64,000 bases of DNA, from NCBI GenBank assembly GCA_012972835.1, contig JABDHK010000012.1, forward strand, positions 21,870-85,869, read 5' to 3'. Source of the stretch: Chlorobiaceae bacterium. Lineage in GTDB: Bacteria; Bacteroidota; Chlorobiia; Chlorobiales; Chlorobiaceae. This document shows positions 20,078 through 28,264 of the stretch, in pieces (the first letter of the stretch is position 1; each line of letters opens with the position of its first letter). The translations under genes were made by a program, and so were the position numbers. The notes beneath the pieces are model-generated. The model was not told the origin of the DNA. It ran no database searches and was given only the letters and a program-made list of their open reading frames with translations.

Positions 20078-21373
20078 TTAGACTGTGCCTTTGTTATCAG
20101 GGAATAAAGCACTCTGGTAACCCAGGCAGCGGTACCCGTTTGCAGCTGAAGCCCGATCGATGGTACGAACCCATTCAGCCTTTGCACCCAGTTCATGTTT
20201 TACCCAGTTGCATAGACTGATGGTTATGCCATGCTCTTCAGATGCTGACTGAATTTTTTTGAGATACTCAACACACACACTACGTTCTGGGGCCAGTCGT
20301 GAGCGCTGCTTTATGTGGTTTTGATTGTCTTCCGCCAGATATGGCTGGAAAAACTCACCGATGAGGTGTGGGTCGAAATGATTGATATACTGTGCCAGAA
20401 TAACCAGATTTCTTATTTCGGTTGTAAGAAATTCAGGTTTGATGTTTCGGACGCCAGCCACCGCCAGAAGCGAAAAGTAGTTGTGGATGTTCTCATCAGT
20501 CAGGTAAGGAAGCATAAGTGGCTGGCACAGGACTGACTCGGCATAGAGACCGATTTTCCGGCACTGAACAAGCAGATCAAGCCGTTCTTCAATGGATGCG
20601 GCATTTGGTTCAAGCACATCACGAAGATAGTGAGGCATAATGCCAATACTGCCGTTCAGTTGAATTCTTGATGCTATGAGAGCCATAAGAGAGAAAAGGG
20701 AATCGCCCTTATGCTGGACTTGCAGGTGTTTGGTACCAGCCTTTGTTGCAATAAAAATACGCACTGCTGAGTCGGGGTATCGGTCAAAGTGGCGTACAAA
20801 GGTTCGTATTATGTCGTGCGCTATACCATTGAAAAGGTGCGGTTCAGAGAATGCCTCGGTTTTGGGCGAAAAATAGTAAAAAATCGGATTGTTACGATTG
20901 CGCTCCAGAGAATTAGCCAGTCGCTCAGTGTAGTTTGTATAGACGGTAATTGGCCTGACGTGATTACCATCGGTTACCAGGCAGTACTGACATGCAACAG
21001 CGCATGAACCTGCCGACGGTGATACCTCAAGGACATTGGTCGGGCAGAGGCCCGTATAATTGTGTATTTCAAGCTCCTCAAGAACATCGGTCAAACCTTC
21101 AACATAATGGTTGCCAGCCGTTAGATTTTTATTGTTGTACAGTTTGGAAAACCATGCCGATCCAAGCAAAAGCTCGGAGGCCACTTGCTGGCTTATTGGA
21201 TAATCTACACCTGATTGTTTTAGAAGGTTTACATCAATCTTTATCTGGACAAACTCTTCTACATCGTAGCAAGCAGGTTTGGTGGTGATATAAGGAAACG
21301 GAACCCCGGAAGGAGTCTCACCCTTTTTGGGTTTAAAATCGGTATCAGCCAAACGGCGTCTGTGATGAGGCAT
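20078..21373 (-). CDS. Radical SAM enzyme coupled to the NRPS
   Basis: A cluster CxxxCxxC (CAVACQYC, cysteines at residues 124, 128 and 131 from the ATG used here) binds the 4Fe-4S of radical SAM enzymes. The rest looks like a TIM-barrel core of about 300 residues. It distantly recalls the spore photoproduct lyase branch, with a YYFSPKTEAF segment and long helices instead of a SPASM cysteine tail; this placement is weak. A TTG five codons upstream (21388) is an alternative start; I prefer the ATG at 21373, although neither has a strong ribosome site. The stop lies 6 bases before the NRPS start, so the two are almost certainly one transcript. A role in altering an amino-acid substrate or the peptide is inferred from that coupling only. 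Confidence 0.8.
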   Translation of the reverse strand: MPHHRRRLADTDFKPKKGETPSGVPFPYITTKPACYDVEEFVQIKIDVNLLKQSGVDYPISQQVASELLLGSAWFSKLYNNKNLTAGNHYVEGLTDVLEELEIHNYTGLCPTNVLEVSPSAGSCAVACQYCLVTDGNHVRPITVYTNYTERLANSLERNRNNPIFYYFSPKTEAFSEPHLFNGIAHDIIRTFVRHFDRYPDSAVRIFIATKAGTKHLQVQHKGDSLFSLMALIASRIQLNGSIGIMPHYLRDVLEPNAASIEERLDLLVQCRKIGLYAESVLCQPLMLPYLTDENIHNYFSLLAVAGVRNIKPEFLTTEIRNLVILAQYINHFDPHLIGEFFQPYLAEDNQNHIKQRSRLAPERSVCVEYLKKIQSASEEHGITISLCNWVKHELGAKAEWVRTIDRASAANGYRCLGYQSALFPDNKGTV

Positions 21374-21388
21374 AACTTTTAATTTCAA

Positions 21389-21774
21389 TTACTCATTTGC
21401 AGAGTGTTACATAATGCTTGTGGTCTGGGATTGTTATGTTACGCACACATCCCATGAATGGTTGGCAATCAAGTATTGTGCTCTATTGAAGTAAACTGAT
21501 TTTATATCTATAGTATATACTAAGGATAAGAACAATTTAGCAGTTTAAAAAATAGAAAGAAGTTGGTGAAGGTGACAATGAGTGGAAATTTATTTACTAT
21601 AAATAATACTATTATTATCAGTTAAATGTTATTTAATGGGCATAAAAAAACTGTTGCCCAAGCTCTTGACCTTGATGAAATAAGTATTGAATTGGTATTT
21701 TTCGTCCTATTTATATATATTACATTTGTTTACAAATAGTATGCAGCTGTAATGAAATGTGAGGAATGCTTGTA
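21389..21774. promoter_or_regulatory. Divergent promoter region of NRPS and SPFH operons
   Basis: A gene-free, strongly AT-rich spacer of nearly 0.4 kb between two divergent transcription units. It must hold the promoter for radical SAM plus NRPS on the minus strand and for the SPFH gene on the plus strand. Runs such as ATACTATTATTATCAGTTAA and TTTATATATATTACA are present. No dependable -35/-10 pair or operator can be named by eye. Confidence 0.5.
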
Positions 21775-22641
21775 ATGAAATCACTTCGTGCATGGCTTGC
21801 CAGTTTCAGTTCCTATAGCAGATCTTTTTTAAGACAACATCTCCTGCCACTGATCTCAACAGGTTTGGTGCTGTGTCTTGTTTTTGTATTCTTTTTTAAT
21901 CGAATTGTCATCTCTATCCACTCTGGCGAGAAAGGGGTCTTGTGGAGATGGTTAGGGGCGGGTACTGTTATTGATACGGTTTATCCTGAGGGTGTACACG
22001 TGATTTTGCCCTTTAACAAGATGTACATCTATAACACCCGAAAGCAACAGTTTCATGATTCGATTGACGTTTTGACCCTGGATGGCCTTACTGTAAAGGT
22101 AACCTACACGATTCGTTACTATCTTGAACCATCCACACTCCCTTTGCTCCATCAGATCGTAGGGCCGGACTATGTCAACGTGGCAATCCGTCCTGATATA
22201 CGATCTGTTATCCGGACTCTGTTCGGGCAGTACAAACCGGAGGAGATTTACACTTCACAAAAGGCCATACAACTGCTCGTCAGTGAGCAATCAAAGATTC
22301 ATCTTGCTGCCCGTTTTGTGAAGGTTGATGATGTGCCCATTGAATCAATCACCCTTCCTTCCAAGATTTCACGTGCTATTGAAGATAAAATGGTTCAGCA
22401 GCAACGAGAAGGCGAGTATGTCTTCCGGCTCTCTATTGCTAAAAAAGAATCTGAACGCTTACAGGTTGAATCCGAGGGTATTCGTATATATAACGATACC
22501 GTAAACAAAAGTTTAACTCCTTCGGTTCTCAAGTGGGAAGGTATACGGGCAACACAGGAATTGTCAAAATCACCAAATTCCAAGGTTGTTGTGATAGGTT
22601 CAGGCCAATCAGGCCTGCCGATTATTTTAGGCAAGGATTAA
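21775..22641 (+). CDS. SPFH/band 7 (prohibitin-like) membrane protein
   Basis: 288 residues with one N-terminal membrane helix (about 22-45) followed by a band 7 domain: GEKGVLWRWLGAGTVID, the PEGVHVILPF segment typical of prohibitin/stomatin proteins, then TLDGLTVKVTYTIRYY. A charged helical stretch follows (about 190-240). The protein should be anchored in the inner membrane and form oligomeric rings. The ATG at 21775 is preferred over the one at 21766 because GAGG at 21761-21764 is properly spaced only for the later codon. It is followed after 3 bases by a periplasmic binding protein gene, so the two are an operon. The joint function is unknown to me. Confidence 0.8.
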   Translation: MKSLRAWLASFSSYSRSFLRQHLLPLISTGLVLCLVFVFFFNRIVISIHSGEKGVLWRWLGAGTVIDTVYPEGVHVILPFNKMYIYNTRKQQFHDSIDVLTLDGLTVKVTYTIRYYLEPSTLPLLHQIVGPDYVNVAIRPDIRSVIRTLFGQYKPEEIYTSQKAIQLLVSEQSKIHLAARFVKVDDVPIESITLPSKISRAIEDKMVQQQREGEYVFRLSIAKKESERLQVESEGIRIYNDTVNKSLTPSVLKWEGIRATQELSKSPNSKVVVIGSGQSGLPIILGKD

Positions 22642-22644
22642 GCG

Positions 22645-23817
22645 ATGAAGAGGCTGCTGTTTACCCTGCTTGCAATCGGATTGATCGCACTTGCATTGTG
22701 GCCGCAGTTTCTCTCTTATGAACAGAAAGGAGTAGGTCGGTTCAAAGTATTGAGCCAACCATCAAAAGAGGTTGTTGTGGGTGTTTGCTGGCCATTTGCC
22801 ATAAATCAGGATGGCATGCATGATGGTATCCTGCTTGCCCTGGATGAAATCAACTCCCGAAAGCTCGCAGGGGGATATACTCTTCGTCTGGTTATTCGGG
22901 ATGATGGTTTTGATCCCGTAAAGCAGAAAAATATAGCCATCGAGTTTGCCAACAGACCAGAGATGAGTGCTGTGATCGGGTACTATGATGACGGGCCGGC
23001 CATCCAGGCATCGGCACTCTTTGAGTCAAGCCGCTTACTGCATCTTATGATTGGTGCAAACAGCACAGATATGACATCGCACGGATTCCAGTATATCAAT
23101 CGCACCATACTCTCCAGTGATCGGATTGCATGGCGTCTTGCCCGGCTTACGAAAGAACGTGGCTATCGCAACGTTATTGTGATATGGGAAGAAGATGCTT
23201 TCGGTGAGGATATGGCCTATCAATATCAAGCCGGCCTTGATCAATTAAATATCAATGTAGCCTATCAATCCTCTTATTCCCGTAAAAACGTTGATTTCAG
23301 GTTACTGGTCAATGATCTGAAAATGACTAATGCTGATTTGATTTTTTTTAGCGGAATCGAGCCCGCGGCAGGGGATTTTTTACGCACGGCTCGTAAAGTA
23401 GGGTTAAATATTCCCTTTGTGGGTTTTTTCGCCGATACACCCGAAATGCGCACTCATGCTGGTTCAGCCTATGAGGGTGCCATGTTTGTGGATTTTTACA
23501 ATCCCCAATCCCCGACTCCCGAAAACCAGTTATTTGTGAGCAGGTATTTTGCGCGATATGGCAAGTTCCCTGATACCTGGGCGGCCCAAGGCTACGATGC
23601 ATTATATATCCTTGCCAGGGCAATCAAGTTCACTGGATCACGTAACCCCCTCGATTTGTCCTATGCCATTCGCTCTTCGGAAGTATGGGAGGGTGCCAAT
23701 GGCAGGTATAAGTTCGACAGCACCGGCAATCTTGAAGACAAGCCCCTTGTTATCTATAAGATTCAGAATCAGGTACCTGTATTGATGCAAAGGGATTTAC
23801 CCCAACACCTGAAATAG
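22645..23817 (+). CDS. Membrane-anchored periplasmic ligand-binding protein (Leu/Ile/Val-binding type)
   Basis: 390 residues. A short N-terminal hydrophobic helix (about 4-20) without a clear signal peptidase site suggests an anchored rather than free protein. The remainder is a type I periplasmic binding fold: GVCWPFAINQDGMHDGILLALDEINSR, AVIGYYDDGPAIQASALF, then a second lobe with VIVIWEEDAFGEDMA. This is the receptor family used by branched-chain amino acid ABC importers and some sensors. No permease or ATPase gene follows, unlike the complete liv operon at 41-46 kb. With its SPFH partner it may act as a sensor or scaffold subunit; that is inference. Confidence 0.8.
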   Translation: MKRLLFTLLAIGLIALALWPQFLSYEQKGVGRFKVLSQPSKEVVVGVCWPFAINQDGMHDGILLALDEINSRKLAGGYTLRLVIRDDGFDPVKQKNIAIEFANRPEMSAVIGYYDDGPAIQASALFESSRLLHLMIGANSTDMTSHGFQYINRTILSSDRIAWRLARLTKERGYRNVIVIWEEDAFGEDMAYQYQAGLDQLNINVAYQSSYSRKNVDFRLLVNDLKMTNADLIFFSGIEPAAGDFLRTARKVGLNIPFVGFFADTPEMRTHAGSAYEGAMFVDFYNPQSPTPENQLFVSRYFARYGKFPDTWAAQGYDALYILARAIKFTGSRNPLDLSYAIRSSEVWEGANGRYKFDSTGNLEDKPLVIYKIQNQVPVLMQRDLPQHLK

Positions 23818-23940
23818 GGATACCCTGATAAAACAGATTTTATATATAACATTTCTTTAGATATTGAATATTTTATATCTTTAACCTATGAGTAATAAGT
23901 GAAATCAACTTTACATAACAATTAAGGAAGGGGATTACTT

Positions 23941-24474
23941 ATGAAAGACAATGCAGTTGAAGCTACGGCTGAGGTGGTATCTGAAAGTGTAAACGATACA
24001 CTTGATCGCGACAAGCGTCTCTATAAGCATGCAAAAAATCATATTCTGACATCAATGGGTATAGGACTTGTTCCGTTGCCATTAGTTGATTTAGTTGCAC
24101 TGATAGGAGTGCAGCTTGATATGATCAGGACTATTGCCAAAGAGTATGATATTCCATTTCGAAGAGATGTTGGGAAATCTGTGATAACAACCCTGCTTGG
24201 CGGGTTTATCCCTGTAGCATTGGGCGGCACCCTGGCCAGTCTGATTAAATGTATTCCTTTGATTGGTCAGACAACAGGTGCGGTAACCATGCCGGTTATC
24301 TCAGGCGCTTCCACCTATGCGATTTACAAGGTATTTATACAGCACTTTGAGTCAGGTGGAACATTTCTTGATCTCGACCCAAACAAAGTCAAGGACTATT
24401 TTGCCGAGCAATTTACGAAAGGAAAGAGAGTTGCTGCTGATTTGAAGAAAGAGGAGAGTGTAACCCCAAGCTGA
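23941..24474 (+). CDS. DUF697-family membrane-associated protein
   Basis: 177 residues. Two hydrophobic stretches (about 38-62 with GLVPLPLVDLVALIG, and about 88-130) are joined by a basic helix. The pattern of hydrophobic Gly/Pro-rich segments with a conserved Asp matches the DUF697 proteins often linked to GTPases or membrane stress; the biochemical role is unknown. It lies 123 bases after the binding-protein gene, with AAGGAAGGGG just upstream of the ATG as a strong ribosome site. A hairpin follows the stop. Confidence 0.65.
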   Translation: MKDNAVEATAEVVSESVNDTLDRDKRLYKHAKNHILTSMGIGLVPLPLVDLVALIGVQLDMIRTIAKEYDIPFRRDVGKSVITTLLGGFIPVALGGTLASLIKCIPLIGQTTGAVTMPVISGASTYAIYKVFIQHFESGGTFLDLDPNKVKDYFAEQFTKGKRVAADLKKEESVTPS

Positions 24475-24507
24475 ATAGTGCGGGGTGTTGCATACTCTTC
24501 GGAAAGT

Positions 24508-24541
24508 GGCACTATAAGAGCGAAGTCGTTCTTATAGTGCC
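24508..24541 (+). terminator. Hairpin after the DUF697 gene
   Basis: A perfect 12-base stem (GGCACTATAAGA / TCTTATAGTGCC) with a 10-base loop, about 35 bases after the stop codon. No long T run follows, so it may be a Rho-assisted terminator or a processing or stability element rather than a classical intrinsic terminator. Confidence 0.55.
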
Positions 24542-24588
24542 TTATCAGCATTGATCTATCAGTGAATTCAATTCCAAGAGGAAAGATC

Positions 24589-24807
24589 ATGATTCTTCAA
24601 CTGTTATACATTGCTCTCTGTTTTGTCATTGCTTTTATTGGTTCAAACAGAAAGTTTGGGTTCTGGGGCTATTTTTTCTGCAGTCTTTTTTTAACTCCTT
24701 TCATAGGAGCCCTTGTTCTCATTGCTTCTGATCCTCGACCGAAGCCACCGAAGAAATGCCCCAGGTGTTCATATATACTTTCTGATTCAACCACACATCC
24801 CGATTAA
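24589..24807 (+). CDS. Small membrane protein with a CPRC motif
   Basis: 72 residues. The ATG at 24589 is chosen because AGAGGAAAG lies directly upstream; a GTG nine codons earlier has no ribosome site. Two hydrophobic helices (about 2-18 and 24-45) are followed by a Pro/Lys-rich tail with a single CPRCSY half zinc knuckle. I do not recognise a specific family. It is similar in layout to short superinfection-immunity-like or phospholipase-leader-like membrane proteins, but that is not evidence of function. Confidence 0.55.
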   Translation: MILQLLYIALCFVIAFIGSNRKFGFWGYFFCSLFLTPFIGALVLIASDPRPKPPKKCPRCSYILSDSTTHPD

Positions 24808-24831
24808 CTCAGTGGCAAGTTTATTTCTGCA

Positions 24832-25491
24832 ATGAGCGCGCAAATATATTTTGCCCGTTATGGATCAACTCTCTCTGACAGACTTTTTGACCATTATCTT
24901 GCACTTATCCCCGCAGGGTTTCGTTCATCAATACTCCGATATAAACGTTTAGAGGACCGGGTTGCAACTCTTTTTGGTAAGTTGCTGCTGATGAGGGCGT
25001 TACAGGATCATTATACTGATAACGGGGTCGATAAATTTTACTCTCTGCAGCTTTCTGACTTTGGCAAGCCTTTTCTTGAAGAGGGGCCGGAATTTAATAT
25101 CTCACATTCCGAAAATATCGTTGTTCTTGCAGTAACCAGCAATCAACCCATAGGAATTGATATTGAAAAAATTCGGTCTATTGATATCAGTGATTTTACT
25201 AAAGAGCTGCCGGAAGTAGCAGCCCTTATTGAGCACCATGAAGTGGATCAAGCCAATCATCTTTTTTTTGATTGCTGGACCAAAAAGGAAGCTGTTTTAA
25301 AGTGCTCTGGTAAAGGTCTTTTAGTCCCCTTGAAACAGGTTATTCTTAACGATGACAATGCTATTTTTGAAAGTAAACAATGGTTTATCAAAAAACTGTT
25401 GATCGATGAAAGTTATTGTTGCCATGTCGCCACACACAAACCTCTGAAACAGTGTACCGTTGAGTGTGTGGAGTTGATGAATGGCTTTTAA
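24832..25491 (+). CDS. 4'-Phosphopantetheinyl transferase (Sfp type)
   Basis: 219 residues, close to the usual length of Sfp enzymes. It transfers the phosphopantetheine arm of coenzyme A to the carrier-domain serine. Both signature motifs are present: IGIDIEKI near residue 107 with the magnesium-binding Asp and Glu, and FDCWTKKEAVLK near residue 145 with the W-x-x-K-E-A core. The FNISHSE segment near residue 90 is the expected CoA-binding stretch. It is the obvious activator for the four carrier domains of the NRPS about 5 kb away on the other strand. Its stop lies inside the start of the next gene, which gives an 11-base overlap. Confidence 0.9.
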   Translation: MSAQIYFARYGSTLSDRLFDHYLALIPAGFRSSILRYKRLEDRVATLFGKLLLMRALQDHYTDNGVDKFYSLQLSDFGKPFLEEGPEFNISHSENIVVLAVTSNQPIGIDIEKIRSIDISDFTKELPEVAALIEHHEVDQANHLFFDCWTKKEAVLKCSGKGLLVPLKQVILNDDNAIFESKQWFIKKLLIDESYCCHVATHKPLKQCTVECVELMNGF

Positions 25492-26305
25492 ACATAGCTC
25501 GAATACCATGCATCACAAAGAGGAGAGCATAACCACCAATAAACCGGAATGGGTTGATGTGAAATACCGGTTTTATCCACTTGCCGAAGCAATTATAATT
25601 GGGGTAGTATCGTTCTGTGCCATTTTTTTAACAACATATTTTATTTACGTTCACACGCTCAATGCCCAGAAAGGGGAAATTCGTGAGGGGCTGTTGCGCA
25701 CAGCGGCAGTATGCGCATCGTTTATTGATGGTGACAGTCATAGAGAGTTTATATCAAGGGATCAGGAAAATTCGGCTGCATATTTCAAGGCACTGCAACC
25801 ACTGAAAAATACCTTACAGGCAGATTCCACTATAGCCTATGTCTATACCATTGTCATGAAAAATGACAGGGTCTTTTTTGTGCTTGATCCCACTCCTCCG
25901 GGCATGAAAAATCATGATGGCATTGAAACAAAATCGCATATCATGCAACCCTATCCTGAAGCGAGCCCGCTCATTCTCAAAGCATTGAAAGAGCATATCA
26001 GTGTTGTCGAGCAGGAGCCCTATTCAGATCGATGGGGTTCTTTTTTAAGCGCCTACATTCCAGTATATGATTCTCACCACCATTTTGCCTGTATTCTTGG
26101 TATTGATATACGTGCCGACAATTATTTTGCAAGGCTTGAACCAATCAAGCGGGCGACGATTCGGGCGATGGTGACAGCCTTTTTTGTCTCCTTTTTAATA
26201 TCAGCTCTTGTCTGGTTTATGCGGAATTTCTCAAAAATAATGAACTACAGTCGCCATAAGATTTATGAGGATTACATGTGCCTGAAAAAACGTGATAATC
26301 TATGA
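25481..26305 (+). CDS. Membrane-anchored sensor-like protein without output domain
   Basis: 274 residues. A membrane helix at about 35-57, an extracytoplasmic domain of about 170 residues (GDSHREF, then VYTIVMKNDRVFFVLD and ILGIDIRADNY, which suggest a Cache-like sensor fold), a second helix at about 228-248, and only about 25 residues inside. No kinase, methyl-accepting, GGDEF or HD domain follows, which is unusual. The start at 25481 has GGAG 7 bases upstream and overlaps the transferase gene; the next gene overlaps its stop by ATGA. This suggests co-translation with the transferase and the MFS transporter, and possibly a joint role in sensing and exporting a product. Confidence 0.6.
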   Translation: MAFKHSSNTMHHKEESITTNKPEWVDVKYRFYPLAEAIIIGVVSFCAIFLTTYFIYVHTLNAQKGEIREGLLRTAAVCASFIDGDSHREFISRDQENSAAYFKALQPLKNTLQADSTIAYVYTIVMKNDRVFFVLDPTPPGMKNHDGIETKSHIMQPYPEASPLILKALKEHISVVEQEPYSDRWGSFLSAYIPVYDSHHHFACILGIDIRADNYFARLEPIKRATIRAMVTAFFVSFLISALVWFMRNFSKIMNYSRHKIYEDYMCLKKRDNL

Positions 26306-27561
26306 AAGATAGTTATCCGGATCAGATTCAATCCGCAGGAAACGGGCAAAATAGATCGATAATCGCCCTTATTCTAAGTGCATCGGCAACACTCCTTCTT
26401 GCTGTTGCAATGGGCCTGTCAGTAGTCATAATTCCCACTACTCTTAAGAACAATGGAATATCGAACACCCTCATCGGGCTGATCATGTCTTTGGAGACTA
26501 TCGCCTCGATCTTGATAAGCTTTTTTTTCCCAATGCTTTTGCATTTCATAAGCATGAAAACCGGACTTATCCTTTCCACGGTTTTGCGTATTCCATCCCT
26601 TCTTCTTCTGGCATATACGTCTAACCCCTTCATTTGGGCATTAGCTGTTTTTCTTAACAGCGTTGGATGCTTTTCTTTTTTGATTTTGCTTCAGACATGG
26701 ATTGTCGGGCTTAAATTCAAGAGAAACCAGGGTTTAATGGTTGCTCTTTACAGCACCTCTCTCTCTCTTGGCCTGGCCATGGGTCCAATACTGCTGGAAT
26801 ATGCCGGAAAATTACTCTCCCTGGTACCACCTGATATAAAGGATTTTATTATAAAACAAACACTTACTTCTGATGTTACATTACATGGAATGAGTCCGCG
26901 ATTTTATTTTATTCTGACGGCATCGATCAGTCTTTTGGCCTTATTGCCAATTATAATGGGCTTCGTTTATATCCCTTCCTTCAAATTTAAAGGAAGCGGT
27001 GATATTTGGAAAAGTATCATGCATGCCAAGGGGCCGATGTTTGCTATAGCAATGGCCGGAGTATCCTTTTTTGGAGTCTCTGCTTTTATCACTCTCTATG
27101 GGCTTAAAAATCAACTGACATTACAAGAGTCAGCTCTGTTGCTTACTTGTTTTATGATGGGTTCGCTCTTGCTTGAAGCGCCTATGGGCTGGGTATCTGA
27201 TTATATCGATCGTCGCTATGTCATTGTAATCGCGGCGTTTCTGAGTATGCTTTGTGCCGTCTATCTACCCATAGCGATTTATGTGAATTATCAGGCTTTT
27301 ATCCTTCTTTTTATTTGGGGTGGTGTTATAGGTGCGATATATTCAACGTCACTTGCTCTCATTGGTGATAAATATGAGGGCGAGGCCCTGGTAGCAGCCA
27401 ATGCCGGTTACTCCCTCATGGAGGCGGCAGGGGGAACTGTGGGTATTCTCTTAATCGGTTACACTATGGATGCTTTTGGCTCCGATGGGTTGCCCTACGT
27501 CATAATGCTCGCAAGCATTGTTTTTTTCTCTTTTGCCCTTACTCGGTATAGGGTTGTGTAA
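26302..27561 (+). CDS. MFS transporter
   Basis: 419 residues and about 12 hydrophobic helices in two halves, with a short polar N-terminus. Glycine-rich helix text such as SVVIIPTTLKNNGISNTLIGL and GLAMGPILLEYAG is typical of major facilitator exporters; MGWVSDYIDRR in the second half is the loop motif of the family. The gene starts within the stop of the sensor gene (ATGA). The substrate is not evident. Position next to the phosphopantetheinyl transferase makes export of a peptide product or uptake of a precursor plausible, in addition to the ABC pair at 3-6 kb. Confidence 0.8.
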   Translation: MKDSYPDQIQSAGNGQNRSIIALILSASATLLLAVAMGLSVVIIPTTLKNNGISNTLIGLIMSLETIASILISFFFPMLLHFISMKTGLILSTVLRIPSLLLLAYTSNPFIWALAVFLNSVGCFSFLILLQTWIVGLKFKRNQGLMVALYSTSLSLGLAMGPILLEYAGKLLSLVPPDIKDFIIKQTLTSDVTLHGMSPRFYFILTASISLLALLPIIMGFVYIPSFKFKGSGDIWKSIMHAKGPMFAIAMAGVSFFGVSAFITLYGLKNQLTLQESALLLTCFMMGSLLLEAPMGWVSDYIDRRYVIVIAAFLSMLCAVYLPIAIYVNYQAFILLFIWGGVIGAIYSTSLALIGDKYEGEALVAANAGYSLMEAAGGTVGILLIGYTMDAFGSDGLPYVIMLASIVFFSFALTRYRVV

Positions 27562-27583
27562 GGAAATTATTTGGGATGACATT

Positions 27584-28264
27584 ATGCCCCCGCTTCTTGA
27601 AATCAGGAATCTATCCTTTGCCTATGAAGGATCAACGGCCCTTGTTTTTGACCGTCTCAATCTTACCGTTCAAAAGGGGGAGTTTATTCTGATAAAAGGC
27701 CCTTCCGGAACAGGTAAATCAACACTCCTGCGGCTGATCTGTCGCCTGAACCAGCCTCAGGGAGGCTCCATTCTTTTTCAGGGTAATGACACTACCTCCA
27801 TAGTCCCGGCAAAACTGCGAAGTCTGGTCAGCTATGTTGCCCAGATTCCCCAGATGATTGATGCTACAGTTGAGGAAAATCTGCTTCTGCCGTTTTCCTT
27901 TGCCATCAACGCAGGTAAAACCAGACCGGGAACAGAGGAGCTGAAAGCAATGCTGTGCAAATTTTACCTTGCCGATATCAGTCCCGTTCAATCAGCTATG
28001 AAGCTTTCGATAGGACAGAAACAGAGGCTGGCCCTTATGAGGGCTCTCCTGCAGGAACCGCTTTTGCTGCTGCTCGATGAACCAACTTCTGCCCTTGACC
28101 ATGAAAGTGCCGCAATGGTTTTTTCCATTATGGAGCGCCTGAACACCGAAGAGCATAAGACATTGATAACGGTTACCCATATTGATTACAAACCCGAAAC
28201 AGTGCGTCCCCTGATCTATAAGCTTGTTCATCGATCACTCCATCTCCATGAATCAGATCATTAA
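27584..28264 (+). CDS. fetA: ABC transporter ATPase, FetA/YbbL type
   Basis: 226 residues from the ATG at 27584; a longer frame to 27518 would overlap the MFS gene and begins with unrelated residues. Walker A GPSGTGKST near residue 38, signature LSIGQKQRLAL near 141 and Walker B LLLLDEPTSALD near 160 are all intact. Paired with the following UPF0014-type permease it matches FetAB, which in Escherichia coli promotes iron export and oxidative-stress resistance. The two genes overlap by 17 bases. Confidence 0.75.
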   Translation: MPPLLEIRNLSFAYEGSTALVFDRLNLTVQKGEFILIKGPSGTGKSTLLRLICRLNQPQGGSILFQGNDTTSIVPAKLRSLVSYVAQIPQMIDATVEENLLLPFSFAINAGKTRPGTEELKAMLCKFYLADISPVQSAMKLSIGQKQRLALMRALLQEPLLLLLDEPTSALDHESAAMVFSIMERLNTEEHKTLITVTHIDYKPETVRPLIYKLVHRSLHLHESDH

